Positions 19,939 to 28,896 of a stretch of 64,000 nucleotides of DNA are shown in pieces; the first letter of the stretch is position 1; every line of letters starts with the position of its first letter. The DNA lies in the NCBI RefSeq assembly GCF_900141855.1, contig NZ_FQYU01000001.1:593402-657401 (forward strand). The letters run 5' to 3'. Under the pieces are notes generated by a model. It did not search any database. It had not been told where the DNA came from and worked only from the letters and a program-made list of their open reading frames with translations. The stretch comes from Pseudozobellia thermophila (lineage in GTDB: Bacteria; Bacteroidota; Bacteroidia; Flavobacteriales; Flavobacteriaceae). A program made the translations under genes and the position numbers.

Positions 19939-20970
19939 ATGCAACTGTACAATACATTAAGTGCAAAGGAAAGGGCGGCCCTTATCAAAGAGGCCGGTCA
20001 AGAGCGCTTGACGATTTCTTTCTATAAATATGCACACATTGGCAATCCTGCCATTTTTAGAAACCATTTGTTCCTTCATTGGAACGAATTGGACGTTTTG
20101 GGCCGTATTTACGTGGCCCATGAGGGCATTAATGCCCAATTATCCGTACCGGCAGAGAATTTTGAAGCCTTCAAAAAACACTTGGACAGCATTTCTTTTT
20201 TGGAAAATGTACGCTTGAACATTGCCATAGAACAAGACAACCTTTCCTTTTTAAAGTTAAAGGTCAAGGTGAGGCGCAAAATTGTGGCCGATGGCCTAAA
20301 CGATAGCGCCTTCGATGTTACCAACAAGGGGGTACACGTAAATGCGGAGCAGTTCAATGAACTTATCGAAGACCCGGACACCGTTTTGGTAGATATGAGA
20401 AACCACTACGAAAGCGAGATTGGCCATTTTAAGAATGCCATTACACCCGATGTGGATACATTCCGGGATTCATTGGACATTATAGAAAATGACCTTGCCG
20501 ACCATAAGGAGGATAAAAAGCTGGTCATGTACTGTACCGGGGGGATCCGGTGCGAGAAGGCAAGTGCCTATTATAAATACAAGGGCTTTAAACAGGTGTA
20601 CCAATTGGAAGGGGGCATTATAGAATATACCCGACAGGTAAACGCCAAAAAATTGGAGAACAAGTTCGTGGGCAAGAATTTTGTCTTCGACCACCGCAGG
20701 AGCGAACGTATTTCAGACGACGTGATCGCACAGTGCCATCAATGTGGCCAACCCTGCGATACCCATGTAAACTGTGCCAACGAGGCCTGTCATCTTCTTT
20801 TTATACAATGCGAGGAATGTGCCCGGAAAATGGACAATTGCTGTTCGGATAGCTGCAAAGAGATCCACGCCCTGCCCTACGAAGAACAAAAGGCCCTAAG
20901 AAAGGGGAAAACGGCCAGCAATAAGATCTTCAAAAAAGGCCGGTCGGAAGTGTTGAAGTTTAAAAAGTAG
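19939..20970 (+). CDS. trhO: Oxygen-dependent tRNA uridine(34) hydroxylase TrhO, rhodanese family
   Basis: 343 residues: N-terminal acylphosphatase-like domain (about 1-110, with IYVAHEGINAQLS), central rhodanese domain with active-site loop C199-TGGIRC, and a C-terminal cysteine-rich segment (CHQCGQPC, CANEAC, CEEC, CCSDSC) that probably binds zinc. TrhO (YceA) uses O2 to hydroxylate U34 of tRNAs in the cytoplasm. It lies 55 bases after the ferredoxin gene with its own -7 element. Confidence 0.93.
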   Translation: MQLYNTLSAKERAALIKEAGQERLTISFYKYAHIGNPAIFRNHLFLHWNELDVLGRIYVAHEGINAQLSVPAENFEAFKKHLDSISFLENVRLNIAIEQDNLSFLKLKVKVRRKIVADGLNDSAFDVTNKGVHVNAEQFNELIEDPDTVLVDMRNHYESEIGHFKNAITPDVDTFRDSLDIIENDLADHKEDKKLVMYCTGGIRCEKASAYYKYKGFKQVYQLEGGIIEYTRQVNAKKLENKFVGKNFVFDHRRSERISDDVIAQCHQCGQPCDTHVNCANEACHLLFIQCEECARKMDNCCSDSCKEIHALPYEEQKALRKGKTASNKIFKKGRSEVLKFKK

Positions 20971-20972
20971 GT

Positions 20973-22142
20973 TTATATCTTTTTGTCGCCAAAGGCCAAA
21001 TGGGCCAACAAGGTGGTTATGGAGAGGAAAAGGCCAAGGAGCGAAACCCCTGTCCATTGGTAATGTTGCCAGGCAAGGGCGGCTAAGACCGTACCGAGGG
21101 CACCTCCCAGGAAAAAGATGACCATATAAACCGTGTTCGTACGGTTTCGGGCATTTACATTTTTGGAGAAGATGATATTCTGGTTGGCTATGTGCAGCGA
21201 TTGTTGCCCCAGGTCTACCAAAATTACCCCAATGACAATGCCGATTATGGAATGGTCCGAAAACAAGAAGATCGTCCATGAAGCGATAAGTACAAGACTT
21301 GACGTAATAACAATGCGGTTTTTGCTCATGCGGTCACTTAGCCTTCCTACCACACTGGCTGCCATTGCCCCTACGACGCCTATAAGACCGAAGGTTCCGG
21401 TAACACCGCTGCCGTATCCGAAATTATCCTCCATCAAAAAGACCAAGGTGGTCCAAAAGGCACTTAATCCTGCAAAGGAAAGACCACCGCGAAAGGCTGC
21501 CAAACGCAGGGGCGCTTCCGTCTTAAAAAAATGCACCAACGATTTCATTAGATCCCTGTAACTGCCGGTATAAGCCGGGTCGACCCTTGGTAATTTTATC
21601 TTTAGGATGATAAAGAGTGCGAGCATCATGGCCGTGGCGACAAAATACATGGTGCGCCAACCAAATTGTTCGCCGATGAAACCGCTGATGGCCCTGCTTC
21701 CCAAGATACCGATCAGCAAGCCGCTCATGACAATGCCAATGGCCCGGCCCCTATTTTGTGGGTTTGAGAGTTGGGCGGCCATGGGAACGAACAACTGGGG
21801 CAGTGCCGAGGTACATCCTATAAAAAAACTGGCAAGCACGAGCAACCCTAAAGAAGGGGCAAATCCTGCCGCCAACAACGAGGCCAGCATAAGTACAAAA
21901 TCTATTTTCAATATTTTTTGGTTAGAGACCATATCGCCCAACGGAATCACGAAAAGCAGGCCGGAAGCATAGCCCAGTTGGGTAGCCAGGGCCACATTGC
22001 TAACGGCCGATTCGGTGACCCCGAAACTTACCGATATCAAATGGAGGAGAGGTTGGTTGTAATACAGGTTCGCCGCGACCAAGCCCGCGGAGAGGCTCAT
22101 GAGATAGAGAACGGCATCGCTTAAGCCTTTTTGCTTTTCCAT
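20973..22142 (-). CDS. MFS transporter
   Basis: 389 residues with about 12 predicted membrane helices. The conserved loop 2-3 region is GLLFVIPLGDMV and the second half has FGLIGVVGAMAASVVGRLSDR, a standard MFS pattern. It resembles the small-molecule/drug efflux branch, but the substrate is not evident. It converges on trhO with 2 bases between stops and diverges from ricT. Confidence 0.9.
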   Translation of the reverse strand: MEKQKGLSDAVLYLMSLSAGLVAANLYYNQPLLHLISVSFGVTESAVSNVALATQLGYASGLLFVIPLGDMVSNQKILKIDFVLMLASLLAAGFAPSLGLLVLASFFIGCTSALPQLFVPMAAQLSNPQNRGRAIGIVMSGLLIGILGSRAISGFIGEQFGWRTMYFVATAMMLALFIILKIKLPRVDPAYTGSYRDLMKSLVHFFKTEAPLRLAAFRGGLSFAGLSAFWTTLVFLMEDNFGYGSGVTGTFGLIGVVGAMAASVVGRLSDRMSKNRIVITSSLVLIASWTIFLFSDHSIIGIVIGVILVDLGQQSLHIANQNIIFSKNVNARNRTNTVYMVIFFLGGALGTVLAALAWQHYQWTGVSLLGLFLSITTLLAHLAFGDKKI

Positions 22143-22330
22143 AGAACAAAGCGTCCAATTTTTTTAACCTAGGCGCGGCTAGACCTTGCCGGTGCAAAGG
22201 AACAAAGAACAAATGTAAGTTGAGATAACTTTTTCAACACATTAAAAAATTAGTACCTTTACGGTTAAGATAAGTATGAACCCCTTCCCGAGAGACCCCC
22301 GTCAGATTAATCGGGATCAAGATATAAAAT

Positions 22331-23593
22331 ATGGGCTGTAGCAGTTGTTCGACCGTCAAGGACGGACAACCTCGTGGATGCAAGAACAACGGAACTTGTG
22401 GTACCGATGGTTGTAATAAGTTAACGGTCTTTGATTGGCTTTCCAATATGTCGCTACCTAGCGGCGAAAAACCCTTTGATTGTGTTGAAGTCCGCTTTAA
22501 GAATAGTCGGAAGGAATTTTTTAGGAATACGGAGAACCTTTCGCTCTCTATAGGCGATATTGTCGCCACCCAGGCACAGGCAGGGCACGATGTTGGTATG
22601 GTTACCTTGGTCGGCGAACTTGTCAGGGTACAGATGAAGCGGAAAAAGGTAGATTTTAAGGACGAGAGCCTGCCTAAAATATACCGCAAGGCCTCGCAGA
22701 ACGATATAGACAAGTGGCAAAAATGCCGGGATCGTGAGGAAGAGATCAAAAAGCGTGCGCGCGAGATCGCCATTATCCTCAAGCTACAGATGAAGATCTC
22801 GGACGTGGAGTTTCAGGGCGACGGATCAAAGGCCACGTTTTACTACACGGCCGAAGAACGGGTAGATTTTAGGCAATTGATCAAAGACATGGCCAAGGCC
22901 TTTGGTATTCGAATCGAAATGCGCCAAATAGGGTATCGCCAAGAGGCCCAACGTTTGGGAGGCATCGGATCTTGTGGCCGCGAGCTCTGTTGTTCGACCT
23001 GGCTGACCGATTTCAGGTCGGTTTCCACTTCGGCGGCCCGCTACCAACAATTGTCGCTGAACCCCCAAAAACTGGCGGGGCAATGTGGAAAGCTCAAATG
23101 TTGCCTCAACTATGAGCTCGATATGTACCTGGAAGTGTTAAAGGACTTTCCTTCACAAGATACGAAGCTGCTTACCGAAAAAGGGGTGGCATTTTGCCAG
23201 AAAACCGATATTTTCAAGGAAAAACTGTGGTTCTCATACAAGGAAGACCCCTCCAATTGGCACGTGCTGACCAAAGACCAGGTCCTTGAAATTCTAGAAA
23301 AAAACAAGAAAAAGGAAAAAGTTGCAAGTCTAGAGGAATATACTGTTGATAACTTCGTTAAGGAAGAAAAGGTATTCGAGAATGTGGTGGGGCAAGATAG
23401 CCTGACCCGGTTTGATAGGCCTAAAAGGTCTAAAAGCCGAAAGCGCAATCGAAACCGCTCAAAGTCAAGAAACGGCAATGCCAATTCGAGATCGCAGAAC
23501 GGTCAAAAAAGCCAGAACAACCAAAAGAACCAAGGCGGACAGAACAACAAAAAAAGGAGAAACCCTAGAAAAAAGCGACAAAAAAATGGGTAA
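22331..23593 (+). CDS. ricT: PSP1-domain protein RicT (YaaT)
   Basis: 420 residues. An N-terminal Cys-rich segment (CSSCS, CKNNGTCG, C) and the PSP1 C-terminal domain core (IGSCGRELCC, then GQCGKLKCCLNYE) are present. The cysteines fit the Fe-S ligands of the RicAFT complex, which governs RNA maturation in Bacillus; RicA and RicF are not visible here. The final ~60 residues are a Lys/Arg/Asn-rich disordered tail, a Bacteroidota extension likely to touch RNA. Its stop lies within an 8-base overlap (ATGGGTAA) with gldH. Confidence 0.9.
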   Translation: MGCSSCSTVKDGQPRGCKNNGTCGTDGCNKLTVFDWLSNMSLPSGEKPFDCVEVRFKNSRKEFFRNTENLSLSIGDIVATQAQAGHDVGMVTLVGELVRVQMKRKKVDFKDESLPKIYRKASQNDIDKWQKCRDREEEIKKRAREIAIILKLQMKISDVEFQGDGSKATFYYTAEERVDFRQLIKDMAKAFGIRIEMRQIGYRQEAQRLGGIGSCGRELCCSTWLTDFRSVSTSAARYQQLSLNPQKLAGQCGKLKCCLNYELDMYLEVLKDFPSQDTKLLTEKGVAFCQKTDIFKEKLWFSYKEDPSNWHVLTKDQVLEILEKNKKKEKVASLEEYTVDNFVKEEKVFENVVGQDSLTRFDRPKRSKSRKRNRNRSKSRNGNANSRSQNGQKSQNNQKNQGGQNNKKRRNPRKKRQKNG

Positions 23594-24068
23594 CTATTGG
23601 GGCGCCATTTGTGCGTTGATTTTACTTTCTTCCTGTAATGAAAATTTGGTCAAGTCAGAATTTCGTGCGACCCAGAACGGGGCGTGGAACAAAGACAGCG
23701 TGTATCAATTCACGTTTTCCGAACTCGACACCCTACAAAGGCACCATATGTTCATTACGGTACGCAACGATGCTTCCTATCCCTACAACAACCTGTTTTT
23801 GATAGCCGAATTGGAATTTCCTAACGGGGAAACCATAAAGGATACCTTGGAATACGAAATGGCCTTGCCCGACGGAACGTGGTTGGGCAAAGGATACGGA
23901 AGTATCAAGGAAAATAAATTGTGGTATAAGGAAAACATCGTTTTTCCCGTCCCCGGCGTATATAGTTTAAGCCTTTCGCATGCCATGCGTAAAAATGGGA
24001 GCGTAAACGGAGTGGTCAATCTACAAGGCATTACCGATGTAGGTTTTCAAATAGAAAAAAGTAATTAG
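23586..24068 (+). CDS. gldH: Gliding motility lipoprotein GldH
   Basis: Start set at ATG 23586, 160 residues; the longer frame from 23412 merely overlaps the basic tail of ricT. The N terminus (MGNYWGAICALILLSSC) is a lipoprotein signal with Cys at about 17. The beta-rich remainder matches GldH, an envelope lipoprotein needed for gliding and type 9 secretion-linked functions in Flavobacterium. It overlaps ricT by 8 bases and precedes the PBP1A gene by 5 bases, so the three probably form one operon. Confidence 0.9.
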   Translation: MGNYWGAICALILLSSCNENLVKSEFRATQNGAWNKDSVYQFTFSELDTLQRHHMFITVRNDASYPYNNLFLIAELEFPNGETIKDTLEYEMALPDGTWLGKGYGSIKENKLWYKENIVFPVPGVYSLSLSHAMRKNGSVNGVVNLQGITDVGFQIEKSN

Positions 24069-24073
24069 ATAAT

Positions 24074-26422
24074 ATGGCAAAGGTTGCTAAGAAGAAAAAG
24101 CCTACCAAGAGTTTCTTCAAATATGTTAAATGGTTCTGGATTCTGTTCGCTGGCGGTGTATTGTCGGTAGCCCTTATTTTTCTGTTGGCCTCCTGGGGCA
24201 TGTTGGGCATCGATATGCCCGAGTACGAATACTTGGAAAATCCGCAGACGAACCTGGCCTCTGAAATTATTTCGGCCGACGGCAAGACATTGGGCAAGTT
24301 TTATTTGGACGACAACCGTACCCCCGTACCCTACGACAGTCTTCCCCAAAATTTGGTAAACGCCTTGATAGCGACCGAAGACGCCCGTTTCTACGATCAT
24401 TCGGGAATCGACGCCTATGGCTTTATGAGGGCCTTGGTCTACTTGGGCACCAAGGGCGGGGCCAGTACCATAACCCAACAGTTGGCGCGCCAACTTTTCG
24501 TAGGGGTGCGCTCCAAGAACAAGATAGAGGCCATTCGGCAAAAGATAATGGAATGGGTCTTGGCCACCCGGCTCGAAAGGCAGTACACCAAGGAAGAGAT
24601 CATTGCCATGTACCTGAACCAGTACGATTTTCTCAACAATGCCGACGGTATCCGGTCGGCGGCAAAGATATACTTTGGCAAGGAACCCGGGGAACTCAAG
24701 GTAGAGGAATCGGCCGTTTTGGTGGGGATGTTGAAGAATTCTTCCTATTTCAACCCCATTCGAAGGGAAGAACTGGTGACCAACCGAAGAAACACCGTCT
24801 TGGGGCAAATGGCCAAATACGGCTATATCACCGAAAAGGAAAAGGATTCGTTGCAGGCGCTCAAGATGGACATCAATTACCATCCGGAGTCGCATAGGGA
24901 GGGCCTCGCCACCTACTTTCGCATGTACCTACAAGGTTTTATGAACGATTGGATCTCGAAAAATCCCAAGCCGACCATTGACGGAGGGCGCGATAAATGG
25001 AGCCTTTGGTTGGACGGACTTAAGATCTACACCACCATCGATTCGCGGATGCAGGCCAATGCCGAAGAGGCCGTACGCCAGCACATGGCCAATTTACAGG
25101 CCGAGTTCTTCCATCAAAATACGCCCGACCGAAACCCGACGGCCCCCTTTCTCGATCTCGATAAATCGGAAATAGACCGTATTATGGAGCGCGCCATGAA
25201 GAATTCCGATCGTTGGCGAAAAATGAAGAGCCAGGGCAAATCGGAAAAGGAAATACGGGAATCGTTCACCAAAAAGACCGAAATGACCGTTTTCGACTGG
25301 AACAGCGATGGTCGTGAACGCGATACCATAATGACTCCCTTGGATTCCATTCGCTACTACAAAACCTTTCTACGTGCGGCCATGATGTCGATGGAGCCCC
25401 AAACCGGACACGTAAAGGCCTGGGTTGGCGGTATCGATTACAGGCACTTTCAATACGACAATGTTATCCAAGGTGCCCGTCAGGCCGGTTCGACCTTTAA
25501 ACCTTTTGTCTATGCGGCGGCCATCGACCAGTTGAGGTTGTCGCCCTGCGACGAATTGCCCGATACCCAATACTGTATCGAGGCCAATAAGCACGGTAAC
25601 CCCGAACCTTGGTGCCCGAAGAACGCGGTGGGGCAGTATTCCGGTAAGATGTACACCCTTAAGGATGCCTTGGCCAACTCGGTAAATACCGTGACCGCCC
25701 AATTGATCGATCGTGTGGGTCCGGGATCGGTGGTATCGATCGTAAAGAACCTGGGCTTGAACAAAGAAATACCCGAGGTGCCTTCGATAGCACTGGGTAC
25801 GGTCGATTTTAACGTATATGAAATGGTGGGGGCCTACGGTACCTTTGTCAATCAAGGGGTCTATGTAAAACCCGTCATGGTTACCCGCATCGAGGACAAG
25901 AACGGGACCGTGCTGTACGAATATGTCCCCGAGACCAAGGATGTTTTGAGCAAGGACGTGGCCTATGCCATGGTGAATTTGATGCAGGGGGTTACCGAAG
26001 GGGGCTCGGGTACAAGGCTTAGGCATTCGGGCCAAAAGAACACCACTGTTTACAAAGAAATCATAACCGGTTACCCCTATGGTTTTACCAATCCCATTGC
26101 AGGTAAGACGGGTACGACACAAAACCAAAGCGACGGTTGGTTTATGGGCATGGTGCCCAATTTGGTGACCGGTGTTTGGGTCGGCGGGGAAGAACGCTCG
26201 GTACATTTTAAATCGATTACCTATGGCCAAGGCGCCTCCATGGCCTTGCCGATCTGGGGGCTCTACATGAAAAAGAACTACCAAAACAAGGATTTGGGCA
26301 TTTCCGATGGTGAATTCACCAAACCCGAGAACCTCTCCATTAGGATAGACTGTAGTTTGAAGGATGAGGAACAGGAAGAAAATTTGGATAACGAGGAAGA
26401 TTTGGAGGATATTGATTTTTGA
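24074..26422 (+). CDS. Penicillin-binding protein 1A, class A
   Basis: 782 residues: cytoplasmic basic tail, membrane helix (about 20-41), GT51 glycosyltransferase domain with catalytic E102 (IATEDARFYDH) and GGASTITQQLARQ, and a transpeptidase domain with S473-x-x-K (GSTFK), SVN and K678-TGT. It polymerises and cross-links peptidoglycan. The tail ends in an acidic run. It is 5 bases after gldH and has a strong terminator downstream. Confidence 0.96.
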   Translation: MAKVAKKKKPTKSFFKYVKWFWILFAGGVLSVALIFLLASWGMLGIDMPEYEYLENPQTNLASEIISADGKTLGKFYLDDNRTPVPYDSLPQNLVNALIATEDARFYDHSGIDAYGFMRALVYLGTKGGASTITQQLARQLFVGVRSKNKIEAIRQKIMEWVLATRLERQYTKEEIIAMYLNQYDFLNNADGIRSAAKIYFGKEPGELKVEESAVLVGMLKNSSYFNPIRREELVTNRRNTVLGQMAKYGYITEKEKDSLQALKMDINYHPESHREGLATYFRMYLQGFMNDWISKNPKPTIDGGRDKWSLWLDGLKIYTTIDSRMQANAEEAVRQHMANLQAEFFHQNTPDRNPTAPFLDLDKSEIDRIMERAMKNSDRWRKMKSQGKSEKEIRESFTKKTEMTVFDWNSDGRERDTIMTPLDSIRYYKTFLRAAMMSMEPQTGHVKAWVGGIDYRHFQYDNVIQGARQAGSTFKPFVYAAAIDQLRLSPCDELPDTQYCIEANKHGNPEPWCPKNAVGQYSGKMYTLKDALANSVNTVTAQLIDRVGPGSVVSIVKNLGLNKEIPEVPSIALGTVDFNVYEMVGAYGTFVNQGVYVKPVMVTRIEDKNGTVLYEYVPETKDVLSKDVAYAMVNLMQGVTEGGSGTRLRHSGQKNTTVYKEIITGYPYGFTNPIAGKTGTTQNQSDGWFMGMVPNLVTGVWVGGEERSVHFKSITYGQGASMALPIWGLYMKKNYQNKDLGISDGEFTKPENLSIRIDCSLKDEEQEENLDNEEDLEDIDF

Positions 26423-26456
26423 TCCCGGCCGAGCCCTAAACAAAATCTTACACGAT

Positions 26457-26490
26457 ACCCCTGGCGATTTCAAATCACCGGGGGTTTTTT
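26457..26490 (+). terminator. Intrinsic terminator after PBP1A operon
   Basis: ACCCC-TGG-GATTT pairs with AAATC-CC-GGGGT around a short loop, then TTTTTT. It ends the ricT-gldH-PBP1A unit. Confidence 0.85.
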
Positions 26491-26542
26491 GTTTGAAAAA
26501 TCGTAAATTGAACACTAGCTAAACCTTACAATACAGAATGCC

Positions 26543-27244
26543 ATGATTTCTAAAAAAGTAACAGGTGTAGAAGCTGCCCTAAAGGGGGTGAAGGACAAAA
26601 TGACCCTTATGTTGGGAGGGTTCGGACTATGCGGAATTCCGGAAAATGCCATAGCCGAGCTGGTGCGAATAGGCGTAAAGGAACTGACATGTATTTCCAA
26701 CAATGCCGGGGTCGACGATTTCGGGTTGGGCCTCTTGTTGCAAAAGCACCAGATAAAGAAAATGATATCCTCGTATGTAGGCGAAAACGAAGAGTTCGAA
26801 CGCCAGATGTTGAGCGGTGAACTCGAGGTAGAACTGACGCCACAGGGAACCTTGGCCGAAAAGTGTCGGGCGGCCCAGGCGGGTTTTCCGGCTTTTTACA
26901 CCCCTGCCGGATACGGTACCGAAGTGGCCGAGGGCAAAGAGACCAGGGAGTTTAACGGCAAGATGTATGTGCTCGAAGAAGCCTTCAAAGCCGATTTTGC
27001 CTTTGTTAAGGCCTGGAAGGGCGACGAGGCCGGTAACCTAATATTCAAGGGTACGGCGCGTAATTTCAATCCGTGTATGTGCGGCGCTGCCGATATTACC
27101 GTGGCCGAAGTGGAAGAACTGGTTCCTGCCGGAGAGCTCGACCCCAACCAAATTCATGTGCCGGGCATCTTCGTCCAGCGGATTTTTCAAGGAAAGAACT
27201 ACGAAAAACGAATAGAACAACGAACGGTCCGGACCCGAAAATAG
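26543..27244 (+). CDS. scoA: 3-oxoacid CoA-transferase, subunit A
   Basis: 233 residues, typical of family I CoA-transferase alpha subunits: [19 protein letters not shown] near the N terminus and the [13 protein letters not shown] segment late. With ScoB it moves CoA between succinyl-CoA and acetoacetate or similar 3-oxoacids. It is 58 bases ahead of scoB. Confidence 0.95.
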   Translation: MISKKVTGVEAALKGVKDKMTLMLGGFGLCGIPENAIAELVRIGVKELTCISNNAGVDDFGLGLLLQKHQIKKMISSYVGENEEFERQMLSGELEVELTPQGTLAEKCRAAQAGFPAFYTPAGYGTEVAEGKETREFNGKMYVLEEAFKADFAFVKAWKGDEAGNLIFKGTARNFNPCMCGAADITVAEVEELVPAGELDPNQIHVPGIFVQRIFQGKNYEKRIEQRTVRTRK

Positions 27245-27302
27245 GGGCTATGGACCCGTGGATTCTCGATAAAACGATAGTGTAAAACTTCAAACTTGAC
27301 TT

Positions 27303-27956
27303 ATGCTAGATAAAAACGGAATTGCAAAACGCATTGCCAAAGAGGTGAAAGACGGGTATTATGTCAATTTGGGAATTGGGATACCCACCTTGGTGGCCAA
27401 TTTTGTAAGGGACGATATCAATGTCGAATTCCAGAGCGAAAACGGCGTGCTGGGCATGGGGCCTTTCCCGTTCGAAGGGGAGGAGGACGCCGATATTATC
27501 AATGCAGGTAAACAAACCATTACCACCTTGCCCGGGGCTTCCTTTTTTGATTCGGCCACCAGTTTTGGAATGATTCGCGGCAAACATGTCGACCTGACCA
27601 TATTAGGGGCTATGGAGGTAGCGGAGAACGGAGACATCGCCAACTGGAAGATTCCCGGTAAAATGGTCAAGGGCATGGGCGGTGCAATGGACCTGGTCGC
27701 TTCCGCTGAAAACATAATCGTCGCCATGATGCATACGAACAGGGCCGGGCAATCAAAACTTCTAAAAAAATGTACTTTGCCCCTAACGGGGGTAGGCTGT
27801 GTAACCAAAATCGTTACCAACCTGGCCGTGTTGGAGGTAACGGATCGCGGCTTTCTGCTTAAGGAGCGGGCACCGGGGGTTTCGGTAGAACAGATCAAGG
27901 AGGCCACCGAGGGCACCTTGGTGGTAGAAGGGGAAGTACCCGAAATGTCCGTGTAA
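27303..27956 (+). CDS. scoB: 3-oxoacid CoA-transferase, subunit B
   Basis: 217 residues. Contains the catalytic glutamate E47 in SENGVLGMGP, which forms the glutamyl-CoA thioester, and the GKMVKGMGGAMDL segment of the family. It pairs with the upstream scoA. A regulatory module and small ORF follow, so this is the end of the operon. Confidence 0.96.
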   Translation: MLDKNGIAKRIAKEVKDGYYVNLGIGIPTLVANFVRDDINVEFQSENGVLGMGPFPFEGEEDADIINAGKQTITTLPGASFFDSATSFGMIRGKHVDLTILGAMEVAENGDIANWKIPGKMVKGMGGAMDLVASAENIIVAMMHTNRAGQSKLLKKCTLPLTGVGCVTKIVTNLAVLEVTDRGFLLKERAPGVSVEQIKEATEGTLVVEGEVPEMSV

Positions 27957-28013
27957 TGCCGCCTAAATTCGGGTTGCCCGGTGTTCTGGCTCCTGTGTTT
28001 CACTGGTACGGCC

Positions 28014-28110
28014 CGCGTTTGGCGTTTTTCACAACAATTTGAAGTAGGTTCACAACAACAATTTTATTTTTACGGGAATCCAATGTACTTTTAGGTTGTT
28101 ATTAATTACA
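28014..28110 (+). promoter_or_regulatory. Copy C of 21-bp-period TTCACAACA module
   Basis: TTCACAACA at 28028-28036 and 28049-28057 (12 bases between), then TTTA at 28090, 41 bases after the start of the second repeat. The same layout occurs at 42478 (plus) and 62085 (minus). A CGTTTTTCACAAC context precedes it. It likely holds promoter and operator of the small transcript that follows. Confidence 0.65.
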
Positions 28111-28160
28111 AAGACTACTGATACTGAACCAAACCTATTTTTGAACTAAACCTACAGACT

Positions 28161-28262
28161 ATGGAAGCCCAAATGAACCAAACACAAGAAGATATTCAAG
28201 TCTACCGAAACGAGTTTCTCAGCGGAATCGTTATGTTGACCAAAAAGTTGTTTATGCTATAA
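28161..28262 (+). CDS. Hypothetical 33-residue peptide
   Basis: ATG to TAA, 33 residues, opening MEAQMNQTQEDIQVYRNE and ending in a hydrophobic, basic FLSGIVMLTKKLFML tail. It lies between regulatory module C and an intrinsic terminator 26 bases downstream, so a short transcript carrying it is likely. No clear Shine-Dalgarno sequence. Whether it is translated is uncertain; the other two module copies lack a matching ORF. Confidence 0.4.
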   Translation: MEAQMNQTQEDIQVYRNEFLSGIVMLTKKLFML

Positions 28263-28287
28263 AACTACATTTTGAAAAAGAAACAAA

Positions 28288-28319
28288 AAGAGCAATTCTT
28301 TCAAGGATTGCTCTTTTTT
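28288..28319 (+). terminator. Intrinsic terminator of small transcript C
   Basis: AAGAGCAAT and ATTGCTCTT form a 9-bp stem with a 10-base loop, then TTTTT. Confidence 0.9.
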
Positions 28320-28362
28320 GTTTGGCCTATTTTCTAATTTTAAGGGTTTTTATACCCGTCTT

Positions 28363-28896
28363 ATGTCCCTATCCCTTAAAAAATGTACCGATGCCGATTT
28401 AGATACTTTGGCCTTTGTTTCGCGAAAGACCTTTGTCGACGCCTTTGAGGCCCTCAACGACCCCGAAGACTTTAAGCAATACGTAGACAAGGCTTTTTCC
28501 AAAGCCCAACTTGCCAGCGAACTTGCCAATTCGCATTCCTTCTTCTTTTTGGCCTATAAAGACAACGAACTCGTAGGCTACCTTAAATTAAACGAGAGCA
28601 TGGCCCAGACCGATGTAAGGGATGGGAAGTCCATGGAGCTTGAGCGTATCTATGTTTTAAGGGCGTTTCAGGGGCAGAAAATCGGTGAATGGCTGATCGA
28701 CGAAGTTAAGGGGATGGCCCGGGAAAGACATAAGGATTTTCTTTGGCTGGGGGTTTGGGAGAAAAATACCCAGGCCATTAAATTCTACGAAAGACAGGGC
28801 TTCTCGAAGTTCGGCACCCACCCTTATTTTATAGGCAACGACGAACAGACCGACTGGTTGATGCGTTGGCAGGTCAATCGCCGGCCAAAAAACTAG
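28363..28896 (+). CDS. GNAT family N-acetyltransferase
   Basis: Start set at ATG 28363 (MSLSLKKC); the frame extends upstream into the terminator. 177 residues. The acetyl-CoA binding motif LERIYVLRAFQGQKIGEWL and the later WLGVWEKNTQAIKFYERQGF are classic GNAT motifs A and B. The acceptor, probably an amine or a protein N terminus, is not evident. It shares a CTAG stop with the converging aminotransferase gene. Confidence 0.93.
   Translation: MSLSLKKCTDADLDTLAFVSRKTFVDAFEALNDPEDFKQYVDKAFSKAQLASELANSHSFFFLAYKDNELVGYLKLNESMAQTDVRDGKSMELERIYVLRAFQGQKIGEWLIDEVKGMARERHKDFLWLGVWEKNTQAIKFYERQGFSKFGTHPYFIGNDEQTDWLMRWQVNRRPKN

Noticed and set aside
23412-23585. Extended N terminus for gldH
   Set aside because: It is the ricT basic tail read in another frame; the lipoprotein signal begins at 23586.
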